DNA of 64,000 nt from Nitrincola alkalisediminis (GTDB lineage: Bacteria > Pseudomonadota > Gammaproteobacteria > Pseudomonadales > Balneatricaceae), in NCBI RefSeq assembly GCF_009821115.1, contig NZ_VYTY01000004.1, positions 124,001 through 188,000 of the forward strand, written 5' to 3'. The notes under the pieces are model-generated. The model saw only the letters and a program-made list of their open reading frames with translations, was not told the DNA's origin and did no database searches. How positions within the stretch are numbered: position 1 is the stretch's first letter; each line of letters starts with the position of its first letter. A program made the translations under genes and the position numbers. This document shows positions 57,147 through 64,000 of the stretch, piece by piece.

Positions 57147-57288
57147 CGTATTCAATGATTTTTTAGCTTAACAATTGCTCAAGTTGGGGCGTTAACAAAT
57201 TTTGGCAAAGTAAAATTTATTATATATCAATGATTTGTGTTTTTTTGATGTTGGGTTGGTAACCTGCTTCACCAAAAGGAGGCAAAAA

Positions 57289-58266
57289 ATGTCCTATCAA
57301 TATGAGAGCGCACAAAAACAGACCAAATATCAACAATGGACACCTGGCAGTGCGCCTACTGTAATAGAGACATTTGATGTTAATCAGCAAGCTGAGAGCT
57401 TAAGAACATGGCATCAGCAGTATGATCAAATCAGTGATGGTGAGTTTTTTGGTAAATTGACAGAGTTGACGCTAATGGGGGTGCATGTTTTTAAAGAAGA
57501 GACTGAGCAGGCATTGCAACAGGATTGTGAAGTGTGCTCGGATTCATTTTGGCTGGGGTTGCCCGTACCTACATCTTCGACAAGCCGCGTGAATGGCTTG
57601 GAAGTGGAGAACAACAAAATTATTTGCCGTCCAGGTGGCATTGCCTTTGAATTAACAACGCCTGAGCACTTTGAAATATTTGGGATTGTACTTTCGCAAT
57701 CTGACTTTCATGCGATTGCCGATCGTCACGATATTGCCTTACCAAAAGCACTATTTGATACACCACGTATTCAGCTACCTCCTAAGGTATTACAGCAAGC
57801 ACAGTATTTATTGGATCATGTGCTAAAATCGCGTGATTTAAGGCCACCGGATCATCTTCAGTATGATTTGATTTGCCTGATGCTGTTGGATATTTTTGAT
57901 CAATATTCGCTGGTGAGTACACAAACGTCAGGATTCAAACATCGAAAAAAAGTGGTCGATCAAGTTAGGGGGTATTTACACGACAACAAGGATAGGCCCA
58001 TTTCGGTAACTGAACTCTGTGAGTTGGCCAATGTCAGTCGTCGCACGCTTCAGTACAGCTTTATGACAGTGCTGGGTATGAGTCCTTTGCAATACTTGCG
58101 TTTGTCTCGCTTGAACGCTGTTCGGCGTGCGCTTCAGGCGAACCATGCGCAGCGAGCGGTGGGCGAAATTGCCAGTGAATGGGGATTTTGGCATTTGAGT
58201 CAATTTTCAAGTGATTACAAACGATTATTTGGTGAGTGTCCGTCCATGACAAAGCGCATTCAGTGA
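57289..58266 (+). CDS. AraC-family transcriptional regulator
   Basis: 325 aa from the ATG at 57289 with AAGGAGG at 57276-57282; the frame is open 18 codons further without a ribosome site. The N-terminal domain (about 20-200) is of unknown ligand, with a cupin-like RPGGIAFELTTPEHFEIFG. Two AraC helix-turn-helix motifs occupy about 225-322 (ISVTELCELANVSRRTLQYSF; AVGEIASEWGFWHLSQFSSDYKRLFGECPS). Divergent from amt. It may govern nitrogen or amine use, but no target is adjacent. Confidence 0.9.
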   Translation: MSYQYESAQKQTKYQQWTPGSAPTVIETFDVNQQAESLRTWHQQYDQISDGEFFGKLTELTLMGVHVFKEETEQALQQDCEVCSDSFWLGLPVPTSSTSRVNGLEVENNKIICRPGGIAFELTTPEHFEIFGIVLSQSDFHAIADRHDIALPKALFDTPRIQLPPKVLQQAQYLLDHVLKSRDLRPPDHLQYDLICLMLLDIFDQYSLVSTQTSGFKHRKKVVDQVRGYLHDNKDRPISVTELCELANVSRRTLQYSFMTVLGMSPLQYLRLSRLNAVRRALQANHAQRAVGEIASEWGFWHLSQFSSDYKRLFGECPSMTKRIQ

Positions 58267-58282
58267 CAAAAAATAGATGCAT

Positions 58283-58326
58283 AATTCATGGTGATGAATT
58301 AAGGTAGTCGATTATTTTTTAATCGA
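58283..58326. repeat. Two adjacent palindromes before the diguanylate cyclase gene
   Basis: AATTCAT/ATGAATT (58283-58289, 58294-58300) and TCGATTA/TAATCGA (58308-58314, 58320-58326, T-rich loop). They may end the AraC transcript or serve as operators. Confidence 0.4.
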
Positions 58327-58402
58327 ATGAGCCATGGCTGGAATTGGTCTATGAGTTCAAAAAATCAGGGACAGTCCACACATTCGTCGAGATATCCTAT
58401 TC

Positions 58403-59872
58403 ATGCAAGCAGCGCCAAATAAAGCGACCCCATCACTCTATCGAATTACACGTCTAATGCTGGGTGTATTCATTCCAATTTTAATTTTAATTGGTGTGTT
58501 TAATGGCATTCGAATGTCCAGTGACTTCGAAAAAATGATTAATCAAGTTGAACAAGACGTCATTCATTCTTTGCAATTAATCGACGACGCTTTAGAGATT
58601 CTTGAAAAAGTATTTGATCGACAAATGTTGGATGGTTTGGACGAGTTCATGCAAGCGTATCATGCATCTGGAGAATCGCCACGTGACCTTGATCTTATGG
58701 CATTAAAGGGGCGTTTTAACCATACAATGGATGTGTATATCATCAACAGCAAGGGAATTGTTGAGTTTTCAACCATCGAGCAGGATTTAGGTCTAGATTT
58801 AACGCAGTGGGCTGATTTTCATGAGTATTTAGAAACGATTCGAGCGGAAGGAGTGCCCGTTGTTGATCGAATGAGCCGAGAGACCTTGACCGGACTCTTT
58901 CGTAAATATGGCTATTATCCGACACCAGATAAAGAGTGGATTTTAGAGCTTGGCATCAAACCAGAGGTCATTGCTGAGTATATGAAGAAACTGGACCCTG
59001 TGCAGGTGGGGCGGAGAATCGCACTCAGCAATGATGTGATTGACAGTATTCGAATTATCGATCGCTTAGGTTGGGAGCTTTCTATGTCCAATCCTGAGCA
59101 GATAGAACCCTTCGTGTTGGCAAGAGCCAACCGAGTGCGAGAAACTCGGCAATCCTTAGAACTGGTAAATTGGAATACACTCACACGCTATATTCTGCAG
59201 GAAAATCGTGGGCATATGATGTCCTTTGGGGCTCCAGATCAAGTGATTGAGTTGGTGTATAACCGCACAGGGCTCATCACAGGCATTGTGGCGAATATTT
59301 TGGTTACGCTCGCGGGTATTATCGTCTCCTTAATACTGGGGTATTGGTTGAAGACCGTTGAAGAAGAATTACGGAAACAGGCCATATACGATGGGTTAAC
59401 AGGAGTGTTTAATCGTCGTTATGGTATGAGTCTATTGGAAATCGAAATCAATAAGGCCTCGCGTTTAAACAGTCCCTTATCCTGTTTATTAATTGATATT
59501 GATAATTTTAAGAAAATCAACGACTCCTATGGGCACGATGTTGGCGATCAGGTCTTGAGTAAAGTGGCTACAGAGTTGAATCAAACCCTACGTGCCTATG
59601 ACGTTTTTTTCCGTTACGGCGGTGAGGAGTTTGTCATTGTTTTTCCTGGGCTAAGCTTAGAGGATGCGAAAGTGTGTTCAGACCGTATCCGCCAACTGTG
59701 TGCCCAAGTGAGTATTTCCGTTGATAATGACAAATCGATCCAAACCACACTAAGTGCCGGATTAGTTTTGCTCAATCAAAATGAAACCAGCAAAGATCTC
59801 TTGAAACGCGCAGATATGGCCTTATATGAAGCTAAACAGGGTGGGCGAAATTTGATTAGGATTGCCGCATAA
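58403..59872 (+). CDS. Diguanylate cyclase with periplasmic sensor domain
   Basis: 489 aa. TM1 at about 15-40, periplasmic region of about 250 residues with no family I recognise, TM2 at about 290-315, then a GGDEF domain. The active site is GGEEF starting at residue 406 and the inhibitory RxxD site (RAYD) is at 397-400, exactly five residues before it. DGLTGVFNRRYG and DIDNFKKINDSYGHDVGD are intact. It makes c-di-GMP in response to an external signal and is likely product-inhibited. Confidence 0.94.
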   Translation: MQAAPNKATPSLYRITRLMLGVFIPILILIGVFNGIRMSSDFEKMINQVEQDVIHSLQLIDDALEILEKVFDRQMLDGLDEFMQAYHASGESPRDLDLMALKGRFNHTMDVYIINSKGIVEFSTIEQDLGLDLTQWADFHEYLETIRAEGVPVVDRMSRETLTGLFRKYGYYPTPDKEWILELGIKPEVIAEYMKKLDPVQVGRRIALSNDVIDSIRIIDRLGWELSMSNPEQIEPFVLARANRVRETRQSLELVNWNTLTRYILQENRGHMMSFGAPDQVIELVYNRTGLITGIVANILVTLAGIIVSLILGYWLKTVEEELRKQAIYDGLTGVFNRRYGMSLLEIEINKASRLNSPLSCLLIDIDNFKKINDSYGHDVGDQVLSKVATELNQTLRAYDVFFRYGGEEFVIVFPGLSLEDAKVCSDRIRQLCAQVSISVDNDKSIQTTLSAGLVLLNQNETSKDLLKRADMALYEAKQGGRNLIRIAA

Positions 59873-59944
59873 ACTTAATCCTGGAATGCGTGTCCAACCC
59901 AATTAGAACGATCTGAGCGTGATTAAAAAACGAAAGGTATCTGT

Positions 59945-60253
59945 ATGAAAAAGAGTCAGTTTTATAAATCCTGTGTAGCGGGTTTGTTGATCATGGGAAG
60001 TGCGGCAATGGCTGATGATGTTCGCATAGATGAAGCTCTGAGACTGGTCGAAACCGGCGTGATTAAACATTTAAATGAATTAAACGACATCGCGTTGGCC
60101 GTGCAGCCAGGCTCCATTAAGGACACGGAGTTGGAAACAAAATACGGTCGTTACATTTACAAAGTTGAAATTCGTGACGCCATGGGTGTGGAGTGGGATG
60201 TTGAGGTCGATGCCATCTCGGGTGATATTCTGAAACGTGAGAAGGATGATTAA
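59945..60253 (+). CDS. PepSY-domain periplasmic protein
   Basis: 102 aa with signal peptide (about 1-23, ending AMADD). The rest is one PepSY module: a helix with amphipathic repeats, then YIYKVEIRDAMGVEWDVEVDAISGDILKREKDD. Such small proteins often accompany redox-sensing or two-component systems. Stands 72 bp after the cyclase gene in the same direction. Confidence 0.82.
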   Translation: MKKSQFYKSCVAGLLIMGSAAMADDVRIDEALRLVETGVIKHLNELNDIALAVQPGSIKDTELETKYGRYIYKVEIRDAMGVEWDVEVDAISGDILKREKDD

Positions 60254-60256
60254 GTC

Positions 60257-60592
60257 TTAGCCTTGGCTATAGATACGATCCGTTTCTTTTGCACATAAAA
60301 AATCACCCACTTGAACCCCTTTAATCTTGTGGGTATACCAAACAACCGTCACGTTTCCCCATGCGGTGTATAGGTCGGGGTGATGACCGACCTGTTCCGC
60401 GAACTCTCCAACTTGGTTCGTAAAATGAAGTGCGCTGGCAAAATCCGGAAAGGGGAATTGGCGTTGTAGCATTAACCTTTCCTGATTTTCAGCAATCAAT
60501 GACCAGCCAATTAATGACTTGAGTTCGTGCTCGGCCTCTTCTTGAGTTAGGCGTTTTGCATCCGACCGACAGTAATCGCAAGTGTTTGACAC
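60257..60592 (-). CDS. phhB: Pterin-4a-carbinolamine dehydratase
   Basis: 111 aa. Active-site GHHPDLYTAWGNVTVVWYTHKIKGV matches the His-rich motif of PhhB. Recycles the tetrahydrobiopterin of phenylalanine hydroxylase; no phhA is present here. The start is a GTG at 60592 with GGAG at a suitable distance; an ATG two bases earlier is out of frame. Only 13 bp follow the darG stop. Confidence 0.93.
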   Translation of the reverse strand: MSNTCDYCRSDAKRLTQEEAEHELKSLIGWSLIAENQERLMLQRQFPFPDFASALHFTNQVGEFAEQVGHHPDLYTAWGNVTVVWYTHKIKGVQVGDFLCAKETDRIYSQG

Positions 60593-60605
60593 ATCAATGC
60601 TCCTT

Positions 60606-61673
60606 TTATAGTGAAACTAGTTGCAAACGATCTATTGCAATTTGTAGGCTCTTATCATCAAACAATTTAAGCTTTCTATCAGCCCATTTCTTACCTGCTG
60701 GCCAGTTAACGAGGCCAGTTTTAATCGAAGCTAGTGTAGGCTGACAGCCTTCTTTCACTAATAACCAATCAACAGTGGAAAGCAACTCCATGCCAAAGGG
60801 AGACTCAAAGCCGTCAATCATCTCGCTAGCCTTTTCCAATGCAGGTAAAAAGTCTTTACCTTCACTATTGAGATAAACTTCAACTTGCTGCTTTTGAGCA
60901 TCATTAAAGGCGATCACATCCATAGGGTCGCTATCGGGAATACGCTTGTCAGATTTTAAGTAGCTACCGTCCAACGCATTTAACAAGTGTTCTAGATTAT
61001 TGGCATAAGGGCCATAATTTCTGGCTTCGAAATTGAGCTTTAACTCGTTTTTAAGGCCTTGCGCTTCAATTACACGCTGTAAGAACCAGGCCAGCTTTTG
61101 GATTTCTAACAGACTACATTCCATACCCAAAATCCAATATCGCCTGACAAGTTCAGCAACCATAGCTCGTGCAGGCGTTAACTTCTTTACGCCTACTTTC
61201 TTTGCGACGTTTTGATATTTTTCAGTCGGCTCGAATACCCAAATTTCAACATCAGCCAAATCAGCCAACATAAGTTCAATTTTCGGCTTCACTTCTTGCC
61301 AGGCTAGACCACCATTGCCTGCACCCAAGGGTGGGATGGCGATGGATTTAACACGGGATTCAGCAATGAAATTGCGTAAGTCTTTTAGTCCTTCTTCTAC
61401 CCACTCCATTTTGGAGTTGGCGCGCCAATGCTGTTTGGTGGGAAAGTTGATGATCCACTTTGGCCCCATCAATTCACCAGTCTCTGTGACAAACATCTTA
61501 CCAGTAAACACTTCACCAGCTTTACATGCTTTGGCATAGGCCTGCGTGTTGTTAGGAAAGCGCTCTTTGAACATCAGCGCGATACCTTTGCCCATTACTC
61601 CGACGGTATTCACGGTATTAACCAATGCATCGACGTCGGCTTCTAGCAAGTTGCCTTGTGTGTAATGAATCAT
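60606..61673 (-). CDS. darG: DarG-type macro-domain antitoxin
   Basis: 355 aa from the ATG at 61673, which overlaps the darT stop (TAATG). The N-terminal macro domain (about 1-155) has [36 protein letters not shown], with the Asn of the catalytic loop, and [10 protein letters not shown]. It removes ADP-ribose from DNA thymidine. The C-terminal domain (about 165-355; [37 protein letters not shown]) is the part that blocks DarT in known systems. Both halves are complete. Confidence 0.93.
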   Translation of the reverse strand: MIHYTQGNLLEADVDALVNTVNTVGVMGKGIALMFKERFPNNTQAYAKACKAGEVFTGKMFVTETGELMGPKWIINFPTKQHWRANSKMEWVEEGLKDLRNFIAESRVKSIAIPPLGAGNGGLAWQEVKPKIELMLADLADVEIWVFEPTEKYQNVAKKVGVKKLTPARAMVAELVRRYWILGMECSLLEIQKLAWFLQRVIEAQGLKNELKLNFEARNYGPYANNLEHLLNALDGSYLKSDKRIPDSDPMDVIAFNDAQKQQVEVYLNSEGKDFLPALEKASEMIDGFESPFGMELLSTVDWLLVKEGCQPTLASIKTGLVNWPAGKKWADRKLKLFDDKSLQIAIDRLQLVSL

Positions 61674-62323
61674 TAGAAATACCACCTTGCTCTTGCAAAC
61701 ACTGGCATGGTTAAACCGCGCTCTTGCAGCCATCCATCCAGTTTACTTTTCGTACTTTCAGTGTAACAAACCATTCCTGCCAACGCATGGACAGGACAAT
61801 GCTTATGCACCAACGCCTCAGCCTGATAACGCTCAAATTTTGCCGGATCGTCAGGGTCACGCCTGAAGTCTCGCGACTGAATGATACGCCAGTCGATTTT
61901 GTCTAAATCGATCAAGTCCGTATAAAAATTAGACCATGCATAATAGGCATGGCCATCAGAGAATACAAAAGGTAAACCCAACTCCCGGGCCCGATAGAGG
62001 TTAGACACCAGAATTACAATTTCATCGTTCTGACGCTGCCGAATGCCACCATAACCACTATGGATGTTTTTCATCATCGGTGAAAAAGGGGTGAAATAAA
62101 ACGGTACATAATCACTCAAAAAGCCACCTAATCCGACAGGTACAAGATGGGCTGCACGCTTATCAATCAACTCAGGGTTACCAATATGCACCCAATTGGG
62201 CGCCTGCACGCTACTATTCCCACAGTGTAGGCCATTATCCAAAATCCAGGGGATATTATCGCGATGAACAATACGCCAGATCAGGGCTTTTTGAGGGTTG
62301 AGGGTTTTACTATAGTCATACAT
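61673..62323 (-). CDS. darT: DarT-type DNA ADP-ribosyltransferase toxin
   Basis: 216 aa. DarT (DUF4433) landmarks: [17 protein letters not shown] near 18, [10 protein letters not shown] with Arg56, [13 protein letters not shown] near 71, GHAYYAW with His125, and the catalytic Glu169 in [13 protein letters not shown]. Modifies thymidine in single-stranded DNA and blocks replication, often as phage defence. Its ATG lies inside the last codons of the upstream DarT paralogue (8-bp overlap). Confidence 0.93.
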   Translation of the reverse strand: MYDYSKTLNPQKALIWRIVHRDNIPWILDNGLHCGNSSVQAPNWVHIGNPELIDKRAAHLVPVGLGGFLSDYVPFYFTPFSPMMKNIHSGYGGIRQRQNDEIVILVSNLYRARELGLPFVFSDGHAYYAWSNFYTDLIDLDKIDWRIIQSRDFRRDPDDPAKFERYQAEALVHKHCPVHALAGMVCYTESTKSKLDGWLQERGLTMPVFARARWYF

Positions 62324-62900
62324 TCACTTCACCCGCAAACATGTGGCTCTGCAGATTGATGTGACGCACAACCTTATACTTATCAGCCCAATCCTTTACA
62401 ACTACCCTAGCTGCCTCAGTCTTCACATATACACTAAATATTTTTTCAGCAGGTACAGTGCTTGGAGATAAACACTCAGCCATACAAGCAACTTTGCATG
62501 CTCGGTCGTTGTAGTCTCTTTTTGCAATCAGCGCCCAATCTATTACAGCAATTCCGTCATCATAATCAAAAATTTCATAACCCTCTTCGGCTAAAGGGTG
62601 CCTTGCTATAACCTTCCATTTATTTGCTTGCGCGACCGTTCGATGCACCGTTACCAGCACAAAATTCTTATCATGATGAGTTCTCTGAACACCATAATCA
62701 AAAGGATTTTTTGCAAAAAAATGAAACGGGACGAACTGATCTAAGCCATGCTGTTGGCGCGATTTTAAAATCTCGCTATCCGCGACATCTTCAAACTTAT
62801 TTTCTTGTAAAGCTGCGCGAGATTGCAATCCGTTTTGGAGAATTGATTCCAGATTATCCAATGCCGTTAAGTGATAAAGCAGTTTTCCATTTTGCGGCAT
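62316..62900 (-). CDS. Second DarT-like (DUF4433) ADP-ribosyltransferase
   Basis: 194 aa from the ATG at 62900 (GGGGG site); a longer GTG start at 62945 is possible. It aligns with darT throughout: YHLTALDNLESILQNGL, ILKSRQQHGL with Arg48 matching Arg56, VPFHFFAKNPF, VIDWALIAKRDY matching [12 protein letters not shown], and Glu142 in CMAECLSPS matching Glu169. The catalytic pair is kept, so it may be active with another DNA or RNA target, or assist DarT. Known DarTG loci have one toxin gene. Coupled to darT by overlap and to a leader ORF at its start. Confidence 0.8.
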   Translation of the reverse strand: MPQNGKLLYHLTALDNLESILQNGLQSRAALQENKFEDVADSEILKSRQQHGLDQFVPFHFFAKNPFDYGVQRTHHDKNFVLVTVHRTVAQANKWKVIARHPLAEEGYEIFDYDDGIAVIDWALIAKRDYNDRACKVACMAECLSPSTVPAEKIFSVYVKTEAARVVVKDWADKYKVVRHINLQSHMFAGEVNV

Positions 62901-62962
62901 CAGTACCCCCACTGAACAATACGATTTTGACTGACGCACTCGCACTGGTCTAGGTTACTCAT
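62900..62962 (-). CDS. 20-codon leader ORF of the DarTG operon
   Basis: ATG at 62962 is preceded by a strong AAAGGAG site. The ORF encodes 20 residues (start MSNLDQCECV, end QWGY) and stops in TGATG, sharing a base with the ATG of the DarT paralogue. It could be a regulatory leader peptide that controls ribosome delivery to the toxin genes, or the remnant of an older N-terminus lost by frameshift. Confidence 0.45.
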   Translation of the reverse strand: MSNLDQCECVSQNRIVQWGY

Positions 62963-63139
62963 TTATGCACTCCTTTCACTTAGTCGAACTATCCAGTCAA
63001 CCATCTAGTAACCAAACATACTATCAGCGGAAGATACCCATGTCACTGATAAAGAACGCCAAGGCGAGCCAATCGCTCACTTAAACAAAGGGTTACGAAC
63101 GTCACCAACCCGAGCAAACGCTTCTCTAACACTGATTGA

Positions 63140-63400
63140 GCGCACTATCCAGCTTTCAAAGTCTTGCTAGAGGCAAAGGGGCAACATCTCCCCCGCTATA
63201 TTCAGCAGGAATTCGAATATTTTTCCAGTGTGGCCGCCTAGAGTATGGTTTCTTACGCATATGCTGAGAGGATTTCCATCACGAGAGTGTGGCCGCCTTC
63301 AGCTGTAAACGGCGCAGCTTTTGCCCCAGACGTAGTGCCAGACGTAAGGCAGAAAATGCGGCACTACTGGTCGGCTAAGACGTTTTGTATCGGGCCGACA
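63140..63400 (+). pseudogene. Decayed IS91-family transposase fragment
   Basis: Read in shifting frames the + strand gives the N-terminal zinc-binding region of IS91-like transposases: HYPAFKVLLEAKGQHLPRY then QEFEY (to about 63220), LEYGFLRIC then a stop (63238-63267), then EDFHHESVAAFSCKRRSFC and ARRKAENAALLV (to about 63370). Typical proteins read LEHGFLRVRC, VAFSCKRRGFCPSCGARRMAE and ALLVDEVL there. Stops and frameshifts make it non-functional. With scattered vestiges it accounts for the 480-bp gene-free gap between the DarTG operon and ccoG; 62963-63140 shows nothing else. Confidence 0.75.
63227..63298 (+). repeat. 13-bp direct repeat in the transposase remnant
   Basis: AGTGTGGCCGCCT at 63227-63239 and 63286-63298, 59 bp apart. 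The second copy is in frame with the transposase (SVAA part of the zinc region). The first replaces the expected CGR segment, so it looks like a copied patch. Confidence 0.6.
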
Positions 63401-63441
63401 GTAGTCGCAGTCGTAAGTGTACAGTGCCTTTCAAGTGTTGC

Positions 63442-64000
63442 TTAATGGTTTTGAAAATCAAGTGAACGGGTGAAAAAGGACGTATTTAATTGCCGACTCA
63501 TTCCATGTCCTTCAACCAGAAAGCCGACCTCAGCTCGTGGTGAGCTGATTTGATCAGAACACACTCGATAGGCGATCCACTGTGCATTTTGGTCTGTTAA
63601 GTCCAACTGAGTGGGGCCAAAAAGTTCAAATAAGGTGGGGTCCGTCAGGCGAATACTGACGTTGCGTAAATCGGGATGAAAACGTTCAACCTTCACATTG
63701 TAAAGATTACAGAAGGTACGCTCATCAAGCTGCATGAATAAGGGGCCTCGATCACGGGCAATATCAACTCGCAGGTTTTCTTTGGTAGAAAAGCCCAATA
63801 GTACCGCACTCATCGCAACCAACATAACTGCACCATAGCCAACGAGTCGAGGGCGAATCAGGGGGGATGGCTGCTTTTGCAGTTGGACTTCTGACGCAAA
63901 ACGAATGAGTCCTTTGGGTCGCTCTAAGGTTTGCATGACACTGTCACACGCATCAATGCAGGCCGCACAGTCAATGCAGGCTGCTTGCAACCCTTCACGA
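63442..64000 (-). CDS. ccoG: Cytochrome c oxidase accessory protein CcoG, C-terminal part
   Basis: The frame continues past the window end, so the N-terminal part is missing; the internal TTG at 63990 is not the start. The visible part has the last ferredoxin-type CIDCAACIDACDSVM cluster, a transmembrane helix (LVGYGAVMLVAMSAVLLGF), and the FixG C-terminal immunoglobulin-like domain (DRGPLFMQLDERTFCNLYNVKVERFH). CcoG/FixG helps copper delivery for cbb3 oxidase assembly; ccoNOPQ should be upstream, outside the window. Confidence 0.92.
   Translation of the reverse strand, partial: REGLQAACIDCAACIDACDSVMQTLERPKGLIRFASEVQLQKQPSPLIRPRLVGYGAVMLVAMSAVLLGFSTKENLRVDIARDRGPLFMQLDERTFCNLYNVKVERFHPDLRNVSIRLTDPTLFELFGPTQLDLTDQNAQWIAYRVCSDQISSPRAEVGFLVEGHGMSRQLNTSFFTRSLDFQNH

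Noticed and set aside
63327-63350. Tandem CAGACGTAGTGC/CAGACGTAAGGC as an attachment site or repeat array
   Set aside because: Two near-copies only, and both fall inside the transposase coding relic (Arg-rich zinc region).
63245-63445. 66-codon plus-strand frame between the toxin operon and ccoG
   Set aside because: It runs in a different frame across the IS91 relic, whose conserved residues lie in the other frames.

Overview
The window reads as a chromosome segment of an aerobic, motile gammaproteobacterium. The gene orders argS-SPOR-hslV-hslU-DUF971-ubiE-ubiJ and uvrA/ssb, together with ccoG, a cyanide-insensitive-type bd oxidase, TRAP transport and the PQQ-alcohol cluster, resemble marine Oceanospirillales or Pseudomonas relatives. 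I cannot name a genus. No rRNA, tRNA, CRISPR array or intact insertion sequence was seen.

Layout. 1-2.1 kb: the end of a hybrid histidine kinase, a NarL/LuxR response regulator and a PQQ-associated CxxxCW protein, which look like the regulatory outpost of the alcohol cluster further on. 2.3-16.4 kb: housekeeping genes (hemJ, ubiJ, ubiE, DUF971, hslUV, SPOR, argS, priA, rpmE, malic enzyme, uvrA). 16.5-24.8 kb: ssb, a NIF3-like protein, then a sensory block (short PAS-MCP, haem-c-type chemoreceptor, OmpR regulator, Hpt protein, EAL phosphodiesterase) and a K+/H+ antiporter. 24.9-31.3 kb: a fluoride-type CLC, an ABC exporter, and a GbsR/MarR-cydAB operon with an ANR/FNR-type box and a palindromic operator. 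31.4-36.7 kb: a P5CR-like protein, a TRAP dctPQM set, an RmlD-like reductase and SirB. 36.8-46.4 kb: a PQQ/quinoprotein alcohol-oxidation cluster. 46.4-53.4 kb: an NlpE/META lipoprotein, RarD, a pseudouridine synthase, LysR, the glutathione-dependent formaldehyde pathway (frmA-fghA) and a YitT protein. 53.4-60.6 kb: an Aer-like receptor, a small membrane ORF with amt, AraC, a diguanylate cyclase, PepSY and phhB. 60.6-63.4 kb: a DarTG-type toxin-antitoxin operon with an extra DarT paralogue, bordered by a decayed IS91-family transposase. 63.4-64 kb: the 3' part of ccoG.

How the genes fit together. The quinoprotein dehydrogenase carries the Asp-x-Asp signature of lanthanide-dependent enzymes. 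It sits with cytochrome c550 (PedF type), periplasmic accessory proteins and an ABC system like the pedA1A2BC rare-earth uptake genes of Pseudomonas putida. Electrons would pass to cytochrome c550 and the respiratory chain. If methanol is a substrate, the formaldehyde could be handled by frmA-fghA about 4 kb away. No pqq synthesis genes and no aldehyde dehydrogenase are in the window.

The most unusual locus is the three-gene DarT-DarT-DarG operon. Both toxin-like proteins keep the Arg and Glu positions of the ADP-ribosyltransferase family, only one macro-domain antitoxin is present, and a 20-codon leader ORF is stop-start coupled to the first gene.
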